This document shows positions 1 to 9,087 of a stretch of DNA of 37,595 bases, in pieces. A program made the position numbers and the translations under genes. Under the pieces are notes generated by a model that made no database searches, was not told the origin of the DNA, and worked only from the letters and a program-made list of their open reading frames with translations. The stretch is from Eubacterium sp. (lineage in GTDB: Bacteria > Bacillota > Clostridia > Lachnospirales > Lachnospiraceae). Position 1 is the stretch's first letter. Each line of letters begins with the position of its first letter. The stretch spans positions 1 through 37,595 of the forward strand of contig JAAVZE010000089.1 of the NCBI GenBank assembly GCA_022791495.1, read 5' to 3'.

Positions 1-371
1 AAAAGGCTGATGCTGTTGCCTTCCCCATCATCGTTATTGATCGGCTCATAAAGATATACTTCCTTGGCCTGCTTTTTTGTGCTGCGGAAGGTCATCAGAA
101 GTTCATTGTCGATACATCTCGATGCATACGTGGCGAGCCGGACGCCTTTTCCCTGTTTATAGCTGTCGATGGCTTTGATCAGCCCGATGGTACCGATAGA
201 AATCAAGTCTTCCTGGCTGTGCTCGCTGTTGTTGTATTTTTTGACAAGATATGCGACTAACCGTAAATTTCGCTCAATCAATATTTTCCGGGCTTCCATG
301 TCCCCGTCTTCGTACCGTCGTATGTATTCCAGTTCCTCTTTGGCAGAAAGGGGTTTGGGAAATGACTGCAA
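1..371 (-). CDS. sigK: Sporulation RNA polymerase sigma factor, SigK-like (partial; C-terminus beyond window start)
   Basis: Minus-strand translation reads ...[120 protein letters not shown], typical of SigK/SigE region 2. In-frame TAG at 390-392 limits the start; TTG at 371 has a GAGGTGG ribosome-binding site just upstream (GTG at 380 is an alternative). Not in the ORF track. Confidence 0.75.
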   Translation of the reverse strand, partial: MQSFPKPLSAKEELEYIRRYEDGDMEARKILIERNLRLVAYLVKKYNNSEHSQEDLISIGTIGLIKAIDSYKQGKGVRLATYASRCIDNELLMTFRSTKKQAKEVYLYEPINNDDGEGNSISL

Positions 372-562
372 TGCTGCCACCTCAGAAATCTACGTTAATT
401 TTAGTGTATGTGGATTGGTGTCCAATAGTGCCTGGCAATGTTGCTAAATTGAGGGGCAGTATTTTTTTGAATCCATTTGAACACTGCTTATGGAAAATGA
501 GAATTATTACTTCTCATATTCTTTGAATTATGTTACAATGAACCATATGTATTGGACTGGAG

Positions 563-1600
563 GTGTTGGTGTTGTATATTATACAGATTAAAATGGAGAA
601 CTTCACTGTATTTAAAGATACGGAGATACATTTTGACAAAGGGATCAATGTTTTTATTGGGGAGAATGGTACAGGAAAGACACATATACTGAAACTGTTA
701 TATTCAGCCTGTCAGGCATCTAATCCGAAAGTGTCATTTTCGAATAAAATAGTACGTACAATGCTGCCAGATGATTTTAAAATTTCAAGACTTATCACAA
801 GAGATCGTGGAAATCACAATGCGAAAGTAAGAATTTCGGCTAAAATGGATGAAAACGCTCCTACTAAGAATTTAACGGTAGATTTCAATAATAAGACAAA
901 AAAGTGGGAAGCAGCGGTAAAAGGGGAAACGACATGGGAGAAGGAATTTAGTATGATTAGCAGTATTTTTATCCCGGCTAAGGAGATTTTATCAAATAGT
1001 TTTAATCTGACAGCTGCGGTCGAAAAGGATAATGTTCGTTTTGATGATACCTATATTGATATTATTAATTCTGCTAAAGTTGACATTTCTGTAGGACGTA
1101 ATAATGCGGAACGTGAAAATCGTCTGAAAGCGATTGAAAAAATTATTGATGGTACGGTTTTCTATAATAGCAAGAAGGATGAATTTTACTTGAAAAAGGG
1201 AAATTCAAAACAAGAGTTTAATCTTGTTGCTGAAGGGATTCGTAAAATGGCTCTGTTATGGCAGCTTGTAAAAAATGGGACGCTGGAGAAAGGTTCTGTT
1301 TTGTTTTGGGATGAACCGGAGTCAAATATTAATCCGGCATATCTTTCTATAATTGTAGAATTGCTATGCGAATTACAGAGAAGTGGTGTACAGATTTTTA
1401 TATCCACACATGATTATATGATTGCAAAGTACTTTGAAACAAGAAAAACAGAGGACATCTCTCTTATGTTTCATTCGTTTAGGCGTGACGGGGATATAGT
1501 TGAATATTCATCAGCAGCAAAATTTGGTGAGCTGAAAAATAATCTTATTATAGAATCGTTTGACAGATTATTAGATGAAATATATGATATGGGGGAATAG
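563..1600 (+). CDS. AAA family ATPase (RecF/SbcC/OLD-like P-loop, AAA_15/AAA_21 type)
   Basis: Walker A GENGTGKTH, Walker B VLFWDEPESNINP, H-loop-like STHDY; GTG start with GGAGG upstream; first strand LYIIQIKMENFTVFKD requires the early start. Confidence 0.85.
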   Translation: MLVLYIIQIKMENFTVFKDTEIHFDKGINVFIGENGTGKTHILKLLYSACQASNPKVSFSNKIVRTMLPDDFKISRLITRDRGNHNAKVRISAKMDENAPTKNLTVDFNNKTKKWEAAVKGETTWEKEFSMISSIFIPAKEILSNSFNLTAAVEKDNVRFDDTYIDIINSAKVDISVGRNNAERENRLKAIEKIIDGTVFYNSKKDEFYLKKGNSKQEFNLVAEGIRKMALLWQLVKNGTLEKGSVLFWDEPESNINPAYLSIIVELLCELQRSGVQIFISTHDYMIAKYFETRKTEDISLMFHSFRRDGDIVEYSSAAKFGELKNNLIIESFDRLLDEIYDMGE

Positions 1601-1604
1601 TGCG

Positions 1605-2111
1605 ATGGAGAAAATTTTCACAGAAGAAAATGGAAATTTTATGATTGACTGTTCAAATGCTTTGTGGGCAACTGATAAATTGCATGAACAGTATCAGGCA
1701 GCAAAATGCTCTTTAAGTGATGTTGACTGGGTTTTAGAAACTGATGGGAAAATAGTTCTTGTCGAGTATAAGAATGCAAATGTTGTTGAGGCTCACAATC
1801 CAGAAGCATTTAAACCGAAAGAAGAAAAAGTAATTAATAAAGTAGTAAAAAAATTTTATGATTCACTGCATTATTTAACTTTGCAAGGAAAAACAAAGCC
1901 TAATGAGTATGTATACATACTGGAATATCCGAATGGAGATTCTGTCTCCAGAAAGATGATACGAAACAAAATGAAATCAAAATTGCCATTTCTCCTTCAG
2001 GCAAATGTTGGGGAAGGTAGAAGGCTGATTGAAAAATTGGATGTTCTTTCCATTGACGAATGGAATGCAAATGAACTGTATGGCAAGTTCCCTATTATTT
2101 CTTGTGAATAA
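1605..2111 (+). CDS. Small protein with PD-(D/E)XK nuclease-like motif
   Basis: LHEQYQA helix, then DVDWVLETDGKIVLVEYKNA (D...ExK pattern). ATG at 1605 is 5 nt after the upstream stop, with GGGGG upstream. Confidence 0.55.
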   Translation: MEKIFTEENGNFMIDCSNALWATDKLHEQYQAAKCSLSDVDWVLETDGKIVLVEYKNANVVEAHNPEAFKPKEEKVINKVVKKFYDSLHYLTLQGKTKPNEYVYILEYPNGDSVSRKMIRNKMKSKLPFLLQANVGEGRRLIEKLDVLSIDEWNANELYGKFPIISCE

Positions 2112-2218
2112 CGCATTAATATTAAAAGGAAGGCTGGCACGCCTTTTGGGACTTAACGTAATACAATATTTTGTAGAGGTTGTCAAGGGGTAATTTTATT
2201 TTTTATAATTAAAAAAGG

Positions 2219-2264
2219 GATATTTACCTGGAAATTAATTTTCACCGGGTAAATATCTTTTTTT
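2219..2264 (+). terminator. Rho-independent terminator-like hairpin
   Basis: GATATTTACCTGG / CCGGGTAAATATC 13-bp stem (one G-T pair) followed by a T-run; A-run on the other side suggests possible bidirectional action. Confidence 0.8.
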
Positions 2265-2383
2265 GCTGTGAAAGTCCTGAAACAGCCAGAATTGGCGCCG
2301 TAAAGGGATAGAAGGCTTTACACAATATTGTATTCTGTGAATGTACAAATATTAGTGCAGAAATTAAAAAAAGGAGGATTTTA

Positions 2384-3097
2384 ATGATGAGTGACAGACC
2401 AGGAAAAATGGATTTTACAGAACAGTTTTGCAGGTTAAAGGATAAGCAGATAATGGGGGGTTATCCCCATGTGGTGCAGAGTACTTCATATAACCCGGAA
2501 TCTTGGAAAAAAGATCATACGGTGTTGATAAGTAAGAACGTCGGGGTGCCGGATCAGCCGGATTTATTTTATCGGTCAATGAGTATGGAGGAAGCAGAGT
2601 TATGGCTCGGCGGAAAGGGTTATGATGCAGTGATAGGAGACGGACATCAGGGGTTTGCACAGGATATGTCATATTCTTTGAAATATATGAATGGATCCAA
2701 GGCAGCGTCCCGTTATCCGGTTATGTTGCAGTTCCATGTGCCAGGGTATATCGAGAGGGCAGGGGAAATAGGAGTCGCGAACGGTGCCCAGGAGGAGGGT
2801 GTCTTCTGTTTTGGGATCGGGTGGAAATCAAAGAATGGCGCCGGTACAAATACATCCGCACTTCAAACACTGTGGTCCGAGAGGAAAAATAGTGTTGAAA
2901 CAGCCAGGATCATGAATTCAATAAACAAGAAACTAAACCCGCCATTAACTCCGGCAGTGGTTCAAGGTAATTTTCTGTATCAGCAGAAGATCATAAACAG
3001 TCTGATCTTTATTGAATCGATCCAGAGTGTATGTGTTGTTGCCATGCCGGGAGTAGTATTAGAAAAATTGATGAGGGTTCAGAAATTGAATTCATAA
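2384..3097 (+). CDS. Hypothetical protein; weak resemblance to ADP-ribosyltransferase (ART) fold
   Basis: ORF with AAAAAGGAGG ribosome-binding site. Motif order LFYRSMSMEEAELWL ... GFAQDMSYSLKYMNGSKAASRYPVMLQFHVPG ... AQEEGVFCFGIG resembles R-S-(Q/E)xE. Confidence 0.6.
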   Translation: MMSDRPGKMDFTEQFCRLKDKQIMGGYPHVVQSTSYNPESWKKDHTVLISKNVGVPDQPDLFYRSMSMEEAELWLGGKGYDAVIGDGHQGFAQDMSYSLKYMNGSKAASRYPVMLQFHVPGYIERAGEIGVANGAQEEGVFCFGIGWKSKNGAGTNTSALQTLWSERKNSVETARIMNSINKKLNPPLTPAVVQGNFLYQQKIINSLIFIESIQSVCVVAMPGVVLEKLMRVQKLNS

Positions 3098-3113
3098 GTG
3101 GTTGTGTAGGAGT

Positions 3114-3147
3114 GAAAAGGGGCTGAAGAACTGGGCAGCTCTTTTTC
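3114..3147 (+). terminator. Terminator-like hairpin
   Basis: GAAAAGGGGCTG / CAGCTCTTTTTC 12-bp stem with G-T wobbles, U-rich right arm. Confidence 0.55.
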
Positions 3148-3266
3148 ATCCTGTACCTCATCCCACCAAAACCTTTTGACACCAGAAGTATAGTATGATA
3201 TTCTGAATAGGGTGCGCCAGCACCTATAATAAGGTTCTGAGGAAAAGAATGAGGAGGCGGGCAGAG

Positions 3267-5522
3267 ATGCTGAATGAGTATGTGAAGAAAATATTTGGAA
3301 AAGAGATCGATGGCTGCGGGGACCGGGAGTTATATACAGCGCTGTTACAGATGACGAATGAAATGGCAGCTGCGAAGAAAAAAAATACTGGAAAAAAGAA
3401 ACTGTATTATATATCAGCAGAGTTTCTGATCGGAAAGCTTCTGAGCAATAACCTGATCAATCTGGGCATTTACGATGAGATCAAGGAGGAACTTAAAAAA
3501 GCAGGAAAAAAACTCAGCCGGTTGGAAGAGCTGGAGCCTGAGCCCTCTCTGGGAAATGGCGGACTGGGAAGACTGGCTGCCTGTTTTTTGGACTCCATCG
3601 CTACACTGGGACTGCCGGGAGACGGAATTGGGCTGAATTATCACTTTGGACTGTTTAAGCAGGTATTTCACAAGAATCTGCAGAAGGAGCAGCCCAATCC
3701 CTGGCTGGAGGAACAGGGATGGCTGAACCGAAGCGAGAAAAAATATAAAGTTTCCTTTGGAAAATTCAGTGTCGATTCCACTTTATATGAAATTCATGTG
3801 ACAGGATATAACAACCGGACGAATACCCTTCATCTCTTTGATATTGATACCTTGAAAGAAGATATTGTAAAGAAAGGCATCGACTTTGACAAGGAAGATA
3901 TCCGTAAGAACCTGACGCTGTTCCTTTATCCTGACGACAGCGATGATGCCGGCCGTCTGCTGAGGGTTTACCAGCAGTATTTTATGGTGAGCTGCGGCGC
4001 ACAGCTGATCCTGGATGAGGCGGTGGAGCGGGGCAGTGATCTCCATGACCTGGCGGACTATGTGGCGATCCAGATCAACGATACCCATCCATCCATGGTT
4101 ATCCCGGAACTGATAAGACTTCTGACTGCCAGAGGCATTGATATGGATGAGGCCATTGAGATCACGAAACAAACCTGTGCCTATACCAATCATACGATTC
4201 TATCCGAAGCGTTGGAAAAATGGCCTCTGTCTTTTATCGAGAGAGTGGCGCCCCAGCTGGTTCCCATTATCCGTGAGCTGGATTTGTGTGTGAAAGACCA
4301 GTATGATGATGAATCTGTATACATTATAGACGATGAGGAGCGGGTCCATATGGCGCATATGGACATTCATTATGGCCACAGTGTAAACGGAGTGGCATAC
4401 CTTCATACCGAAATTTTGAAAAACAACGAGCTGAATCATTTTTATAAAATATACCCGGAGAAATTCAATAATAAGACCAACGGCATTACCTTCCGCCGCT
4501 GGCTGCTCCACTGCAATAAGCCGCTGGCAGCTTTTCTGGAAAAGACCATCGGGGACGGCTTTAAAAAAGATGCAGAAGAGTTAGAAAAGCTGCTTCATTA
4601 CGCAGAAGATGAAAAGGTGCTCCAGAAGCTCCTGGACATCAAGAAAAAGAATAAACATAAGCTGGTGAAATATCTCAAGGAGACCCAGGGGTTAAAGATC
4701 AATGAGGATTCCATCTTTGATATTCAGATCAAGCGCCTGCATGAATACAAGCGGCAGCAGCTCAATGCCCTGTATGCGATCCACAAGTACCTGGAGATCA
4801 AAAGAGGAAAGACGCCGAAGACACCGATCACCCTTATCTTTGGTGCGAAGGCAGCGCCGGCTTATACCATTGCCAAGGACATTATTCATCTTATTCTCTG
4901 CCTGCAGAAAATCGTAAATAAGGATAAGAAGGTGAAACCCTATCTGAATATTGTGATGGTTGAGAACTATAATGTCACTCTGGCAGAAAAATTGATTCCT
5001 GCCTGTGATATCTCGGAACAGATCTCCCTGGCTTCCAAAGAGGCCAGCGGTACCGGCAATATGAAATTCATGCTTAACGGGTCGGTAACCCTTGGTACGG
5101 AAGACGGCGCTAATGTAGAGATCCATCAGCTGGTGGGGGATGATAACATCTATGTATTTGGTGAGGACAGCGATACCGTGATTGCCCGTTATGAGCGGGG
5201 GGACTATTGTTCCAGGGATTACTATAAGAAGGATGCTGATCTGAAGGAAGCGGTGGATTTTATTGTCAGCAAGAAAATGTTGAAGACGGGCAGGAAAAAA
5301 TGCCTTACCAGGCTGTACAATGAACTCTTGAATAAGGACTGGTTTATGACTTTTCCGGATTTCCAGGAGTATGTAAGGACGAAGGAGCTGGCATACCGCG
5401 ATTATGACGATCGGAAGAGCTGGGCCGGGAAGATGCTGGTAAACATTGCTAAGGCAGGCTTTTTCTCTTCCGACCGCACCATCGCGCAGTACAACGAAGA
5501 TATCTGGAAACTGGATCAGTAG
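3267..5522 (+). CDS. glgP: Glycogen/starch/alpha-glucan phosphorylase
   Basis: [38 protein letters not shown]-site [30 protein letters not shown] 3267 has AGGAGG upstream (track start 3249 is earlier). Confidence 0.95.
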   Translation: MLNEYVKKIFGKEIDGCGDRELYTALLQMTNEMAAAKKKNTGKKKLYYISAEFLIGKLLSNNLINLGIYDEIKEELKKAGKKLSRLEELEPEPSLGNGGLGRLAACFLDSIATLGLPGDGIGLNYHFGLFKQVFHKNLQKEQPNPWLEEQGWLNRSEKKYKVSFGKFSVDSTLYEIHVTGYNNRTNTLHLFDIDTLKEDIVKKGIDFDKEDIRKNLTLFLYPDDSDDAGRLLRVYQQYFMVSCGAQLILDEAVERGSDLHDLADYVAIQINDTHPSMVIPELIRLLTARGIDMDEAIEITKQTCAYTNHTILSEALEKWPLSFIERVAPQLVPIIRELDLCVKDQYDDESVYIIDDEERVHMAHMDIHYGHSVNGVAYLHTEILKNNELNHFYKIYPEKFNNKTNGITFRRWLLHCNKPLAAFLEKTIGDGFKKDAEELEKLLHYAEDEKVLQKLLDIKKKNKHKLVKYLKETQGLKINEDSIFDIQIKRLHEYKRQQLNALYAIHKYLEIKRGKTPKTPITLIFGAKAAPAYTIAKDIIHLILCLQKIVNKDKKVKPYLNIVMVENYNVTLAEKLIPACDISEQISLASKEASGTGNMKFMLNGSVTLGTEDGANVEIHQLVGDDNIYVFGEDSDTVIARYERGDYCSRDYYKKDADLKEAVDFIVSKKMLKTGRKKCLTRLYNELLNKDWFMTFPDFQEYVRTKELAYRDYDDRKSWAGKMLVNIAKAGFFSSDRTIAQYNEDIWKLDQ

Positions 5523-5546
5523 AATCTGTTGTACCTGCTGGAACCG

Positions 5547-6416
5547 TTATATATCCAAAAACCGTTTGGTATTTAAAAGCCCCCAGCCCTGGCTGCTGTG
5601 GGGGAGATGAAGGTCGGTACAGCTGCTTTTCAGGCGTAGTTTTACTTCCTTTGGAGTAAGTTCAGGATATTTTGAAAGAAGCAGAGCGATGCTTCCACTG
5701 ACAACTGGAGTCGCCATGGAGGTGCCGCTCTTTTTTTCATAAGATTGTCCGTTGAGATACTTATTGCTGCAGCTCTTGACCTGGTGTCCCGGCGTCACGA
5801 CGTCCGGTTTTTTGATACAGAGGGAGGTAGGACCCACACTGGAATTGGAGTGTTTGCTGTAATATCCCACCGTGATGATCTTACGGCTGTTTCCCGGAGC
5901 GCTGATCGTATAAGGTTCCGGTCCCTTGTTTCCGGCGGATGCCACCACGACCAGCCCTGCGTCCCAGAGTTCATTTACTGTCTGTACAAAGTCTGAATTT
6001 TCGTCAAACTGTTTGCCATCGGTGGTACCCACAGAGATATTGATGATATTGATGTTATATTGATAACGGTTTCTCATAACCCAGCGGATGCCGGCGATGA
6101 TATGGGGGATCATCCCCTCCCCATACCGGTTCAGGATCTTCACGGAGACGATCTTTGCTTCCGGTGCCATACCGCAGTAGGTTCCGCGGCTGGATTGTCC
6201 GCTGCCGGCGGCAATGCCCGCCACATGGGTTCCGTGGCCATTATCGTCATAGGGTCTGGTTCTGCCATTTACGGTGTCATACCAGCCGATGACACGGTTT
6301 TCAAAGTCCGGGTGGCTGCAGATGCCACTGTCCAGTATGGCGATACAACTGCCTTTTCCCAGAATTCCTTTCTGGTGAACGGCATCTGCTCTTACAATTT
6401 CTCTGACATGGTTCAT
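5547..6416 (-). CDS. Subtilisin-like serine protease (S8), no obvious signal peptide
   Basis: Catalytic motifs AILDSGI, GHGTHVAGIAAG, GTSMATPVVSGSIALL; start at MNHVREIVRADAVHQKG likely (AAGGA upstream). Confidence 0.92.
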   Translation of the reverse strand: MNHVREIVRADAVHQKGILGKGSCIAILDSGICSHPDFENRVIGWYDTVNGRTRPYDDNGHGTHVAGIAAGSGQSSRGTYCGMAPEAKIVSVKILNRYGEGMIPHIIAGIRWVMRNRYQYNINIINISVGTTDGKQFDENSDFVQTVNELWDAGLVVVASAGNKGPEPYTISAPGNSRKIITVGYYSKHSNSSVGPTSLCIKKPDVVTPGHQVKSCSNKYLNGQSYEKKSGTSMATPVVSGSIALLLSKYPELTPKEVKLRLKSSCTDLHLPHSSQGWGLLNTKRFLDI

Positions 6417-6448
6417 GTTCCTTACCCCGTGCCATAATAGAATCAATA

Positions 6449-6766
6449 TTATGATATGCGGGTATCCGAGTCTTTGCCAACAGCTGGAAGACTGTTAAGG
6501 TTATTTCCCTCTTTTCCGTCAGGAAGAGATTTGAGATATTCTGTATCTCCCCGGTGGGCGATGCCCACGCCCTGGATCTCTCCCGCTTTTGCCATAGCTA
6601 CTCCTTCACTTTTGCTGACAGTCTTTCCGTCAGAGAGCTGGTAGCCGGCGATTCTGCCATGTTCCTTTACAAGTCCGACGATTTCTTTGGCGTCGGAAGA
6701 TGGTTCCGGTATCTCATCCAGAGCAGCCATGGGAAGTGCACTTCGGAATCGTTCTTTCTCATTCAT
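6449..6766 (-). CDS. DUF3892-like domain protein
   Basis: EIVGLVKEHGRIAGYQLSDGKTVSKSEGVAMAKAGEIQGVGIAHRGDTEYLKSLPDG; immediately upstream of the protease on the same strand. Confidence 0.7.
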   Translation of the reverse strand: MNEKERFRSALPMAALDEIPEPSSDAKEIVGLVKEHGRIAGYQLSDGKTVSKSEGVAMAKAGEIQGVGIAHRGDTEYLKSLPDGKEGNNLNSLPAVGKDSDTRIS

Positions 6767-6851
6767 GATAAATCCCTCTTTTCTGTTTGTTATTGTATTT
6801 CATATGGTGTCCCAAGCGGTGGTATTTATACAGGTATGCTAATAGAAAACT

Positions 6852-6880
6852 TGCGGTAGGGGAATAATGTATGGTATAAT
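6852..6880 (+). promoter_or_regulatory. Putative sigma-A promoter for 6934 gene
   Basis: TTGCGG - 18 nt - TATAAT. Confidence 0.45.
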
Positions 6881-6933
6881 TGTGTCAGTTATTATGCTTT
6901 GTGTGGAAACTATGTGTAGAAATGAGGAAAACA

Positions 6934-9015
6934 ATGGATAAGGTTACGATACGATTAAATGGCTCATCTTATATCAACGAGATGGAATTAAACGACCGCT
7001 TTCAGGTATTTGGAGACAGTTTGTGGATTTCCCTTCTCTCCCTGGTGGGTAATCCGGAAGGAGTGACGGTGACTCCGGAAGAGCCGGTATCCCCGCTTCT
7101 GACGATGGATCTGGAAAAACGTCTGACTGTGGAGCTGGAAGAGAATCCGGCTGATTTTCTCGTGGTGGATATGTGCTATACGGCTGGGCATGCGCTATGT
7201 AAATGGAAAGACCAGATTTTTACAAAAAACCCCAAATTTAAACAAAGTACTTTTTATGCGGAGCACGAGGCGGAGATCGAAGAGATCGATGTGATGCGGG
7301 ATCAGGAATTTGACTGGAAACCCTATATGGACCGGTATCTGGAACTGGTGGGCAGATATTTTGATGCCGATCATATTATCCTTGTGAAATCCCGCTGCCC
7401 TTTCTGGTATGTGACCCATACCCATGTGAGAAAGCTGTCCAAAAAGAGCCGCCGTGCCTATAATAAGCGTATCAAGCAGCTGGAGGATTATTTCGTGAAA
7501 AAGATGAATCCTTATGTGATTGATATCTATTCCCAATATTTTGTGGATTTCAACCATAAAAAGGGATTTACCATGTCTTCTTACGAGAAACCCTTTTATC
7601 ACCATGCTAAAAGACTGATCTCTATGATCATTCGGACGCAGCCAGAGCAAAGAGTATTCCAGGATCAGGAATATTTTATCCGTCTGGGACGGTTTATCAA
7701 ATATTATGACAATCTGTATGCCAAAAATAATGTAGCGCTTTTTATGGATGACAGCGTATTCCTGGATCATCTGGTGCTGCAGTTGAGCCGAAAAATCCTT
7801 GCGGAATATGAGAGCGATCTGGTGGCGGTACAGGCTGCGGGATACGGAAGCATTGATGAGATCTTACAGAACTATAATTTCAAGTTTTCCGCCCTTTTCC
7901 GGGAATGCCTGAAGGCAGTTCGGGCTGTGGAGGAAGGAGATATTTATGACCCCGTCGTGGATTATGAAGTGATCTTTCAATATCATTTAAAGCTGATCGA
8001 TCCATTTATGGAGCTGGTGAAAAAAGAGATAGAAAAGACTGGGGTGATCGAAGGGGAATTGTGGATCAACCGGTTCCACTGTCGGAATTATTATCACGCC
8101 CTTCTTTTATACCGCAGTGGAAAGCAGGGAGCTCTTAAAAAACTTGTTCTGAATCTGGGCGGAAGTGTCACGGAAAAAGCGAAATGTAAGGAGCTGCTCC
8201 GGAAGGCGGCGAGAAGGACGGGAAATTCCCTCCAGGCATCTATGAAGGCAATGAACCATTATTATGAGCCGGTGCTGGTGGATCTCTGGGGTTCCTGTAT
8301 CACGAGAGAGATACTGAATGAGGACGACGGCAGATTTAAGATCGGCAAATACGCTTACCGGAATAGTTTTCTATTTGCCTTTGATGAGCCAATCCCCTAT
8401 GATGACAGCAATTTTGAGGATCTCACCCTCTTTGAGAACAGCAGCTGGCGGGTGGGATATATTAAAAGCGCCTTCCATAAAGACCTGCCTGAACAGCTGA
8501 AACAGACAGAGTCCCAGTGGCTGCTTCTGGATTTTTATGATCTCATCTGTGATGTGGTGGAATATCATGGCGGGATCCTGACAGCGGACAGTGAGGTCCG
8601 GGGACTCAAATTTTACAAACAGATCAAGGAAGAGTGCCGGATCACTTCGATCGACGCGGTGTTGAGCGATGAGGAGATCAAGAAACGGTTCGGGGTATTT
8701 ATTCAGTTTATCCAAGAGCGGTATGGAAAGAATATCATCTTTGTGAAAGCGGACGTAAAGACCAGATTTCTTGATTTCACGCGTTCTATGAAACCGATCC
8801 GGGGGTATAAAAAGGAAACCTTATTGAAGAAGAAAAAATTTCTTGACAAGTGGCAGGATTACTTTCTGGAACACATGGACTGCCATGTGATTGACAACGC
8901 CAAAAAGTATCATGCAGATGATCTGTGTGTTTCGGGGGCCTTTATGGTTCACTATGAAAAAGAATTTTATGAGAAGGGATACCAGCAGATCAGGAAGATC
9001 ATCTGCGGGGTGTAA
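6934..9015 (+). CDS. Two-domain DUF6270-like (SGNH-type) surface-glycan associated protein
   Basis: C-terminal half VDLWGSCITREIL...WLLLDFYDL...NIIFVKAD...; N-terminal half has parallel blocks QVFGDSLW...FLVVDMCY...HIILVKSR. ATG 6934 preceded by GAGGAAA. Confidence 0.65.
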   Translation: MDKVTIRLNGSSYINEMELNDRFQVFGDSLWISLLSLVGNPEGVTVTPEEPVSPLLTMDLEKRLTVELEENPADFLVVDMCYTAGHALCKWKDQIFTKNPKFKQSTFYAEHEAEIEEIDVMRDQEFDWKPYMDRYLELVGRYFDADHIILVKSRCPFWYVTHTHVRKLSKKSRRAYNKRIKQLEDYFVKKMNPYVIDIYSQYFVDFNHKKGFTMSSYEKPFYHHAKRLISMIIRTQPEQRVFQDQEYFIRLGRFIKYYDNLYAKNNVALFMDDSVFLDHLVLQLSRKILAEYESDLVAVQAAGYGSIDEILQNYNFKFSALFRECLKAVRAVEEGDIYDPVVDYEVIFQYHLKLIDPFMELVKKEIEKTGVIEGELWINRFHCRNYYHALLLYRSGKQGALKKLVLNLGGSVTEKAKCKELLRKAARRTGNSLQASMKAMNHYYEPVLVDLWGSCITREILNEDDGRFKIGKYAYRNSFLFAFDEPIPYDDSNFEDLTLFENSSWRVGYIKSAFHKDLPEQLKQTESQWLLLDFYDLICDVVEYHGGILTADSEVRGLKFYKQIKEECRITSIDAVLSDEEIKKRFGVFIQFIQERYGKNIIFVKADVKTRFLDFTRSMKPIRGYKKETLLKKKKFLDKWQDYFLEHMDCHVIDNAKKYHADDLCVSGAFMVHYEKEFYEKGYQQIRKIICGV

Positions 9016-9087
9016 GATTTGCAAAGCTGACAGAATTGTGATATACTCATAAGGTGATTTTAAACATGAATGCTGGGGAATGAGGAA

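Noticed and set aside
169-526. Plus-strand ORFs at the window start (92 and 91 aa)
   Set aside because: Antisense to the SigK-like frame; no ribosome-binding site or motif support.
4692-5126. 144-aa minus ORF and other ORFs antisense to glgP
   Set aside because: Shadow ORFs of a strongly conserved gene.
6060-6437. 125-aa plus ORF antisense to the subtilisin gene
   Set aside because: Shadow ORF; catalytic triad is on the minus strand.
7195-7770. 191-aa minus-strand ORF antisense to the DUF6270-like gene
   Set aside because: No recognisable motif; overlaps a convincing plus-strand gene.
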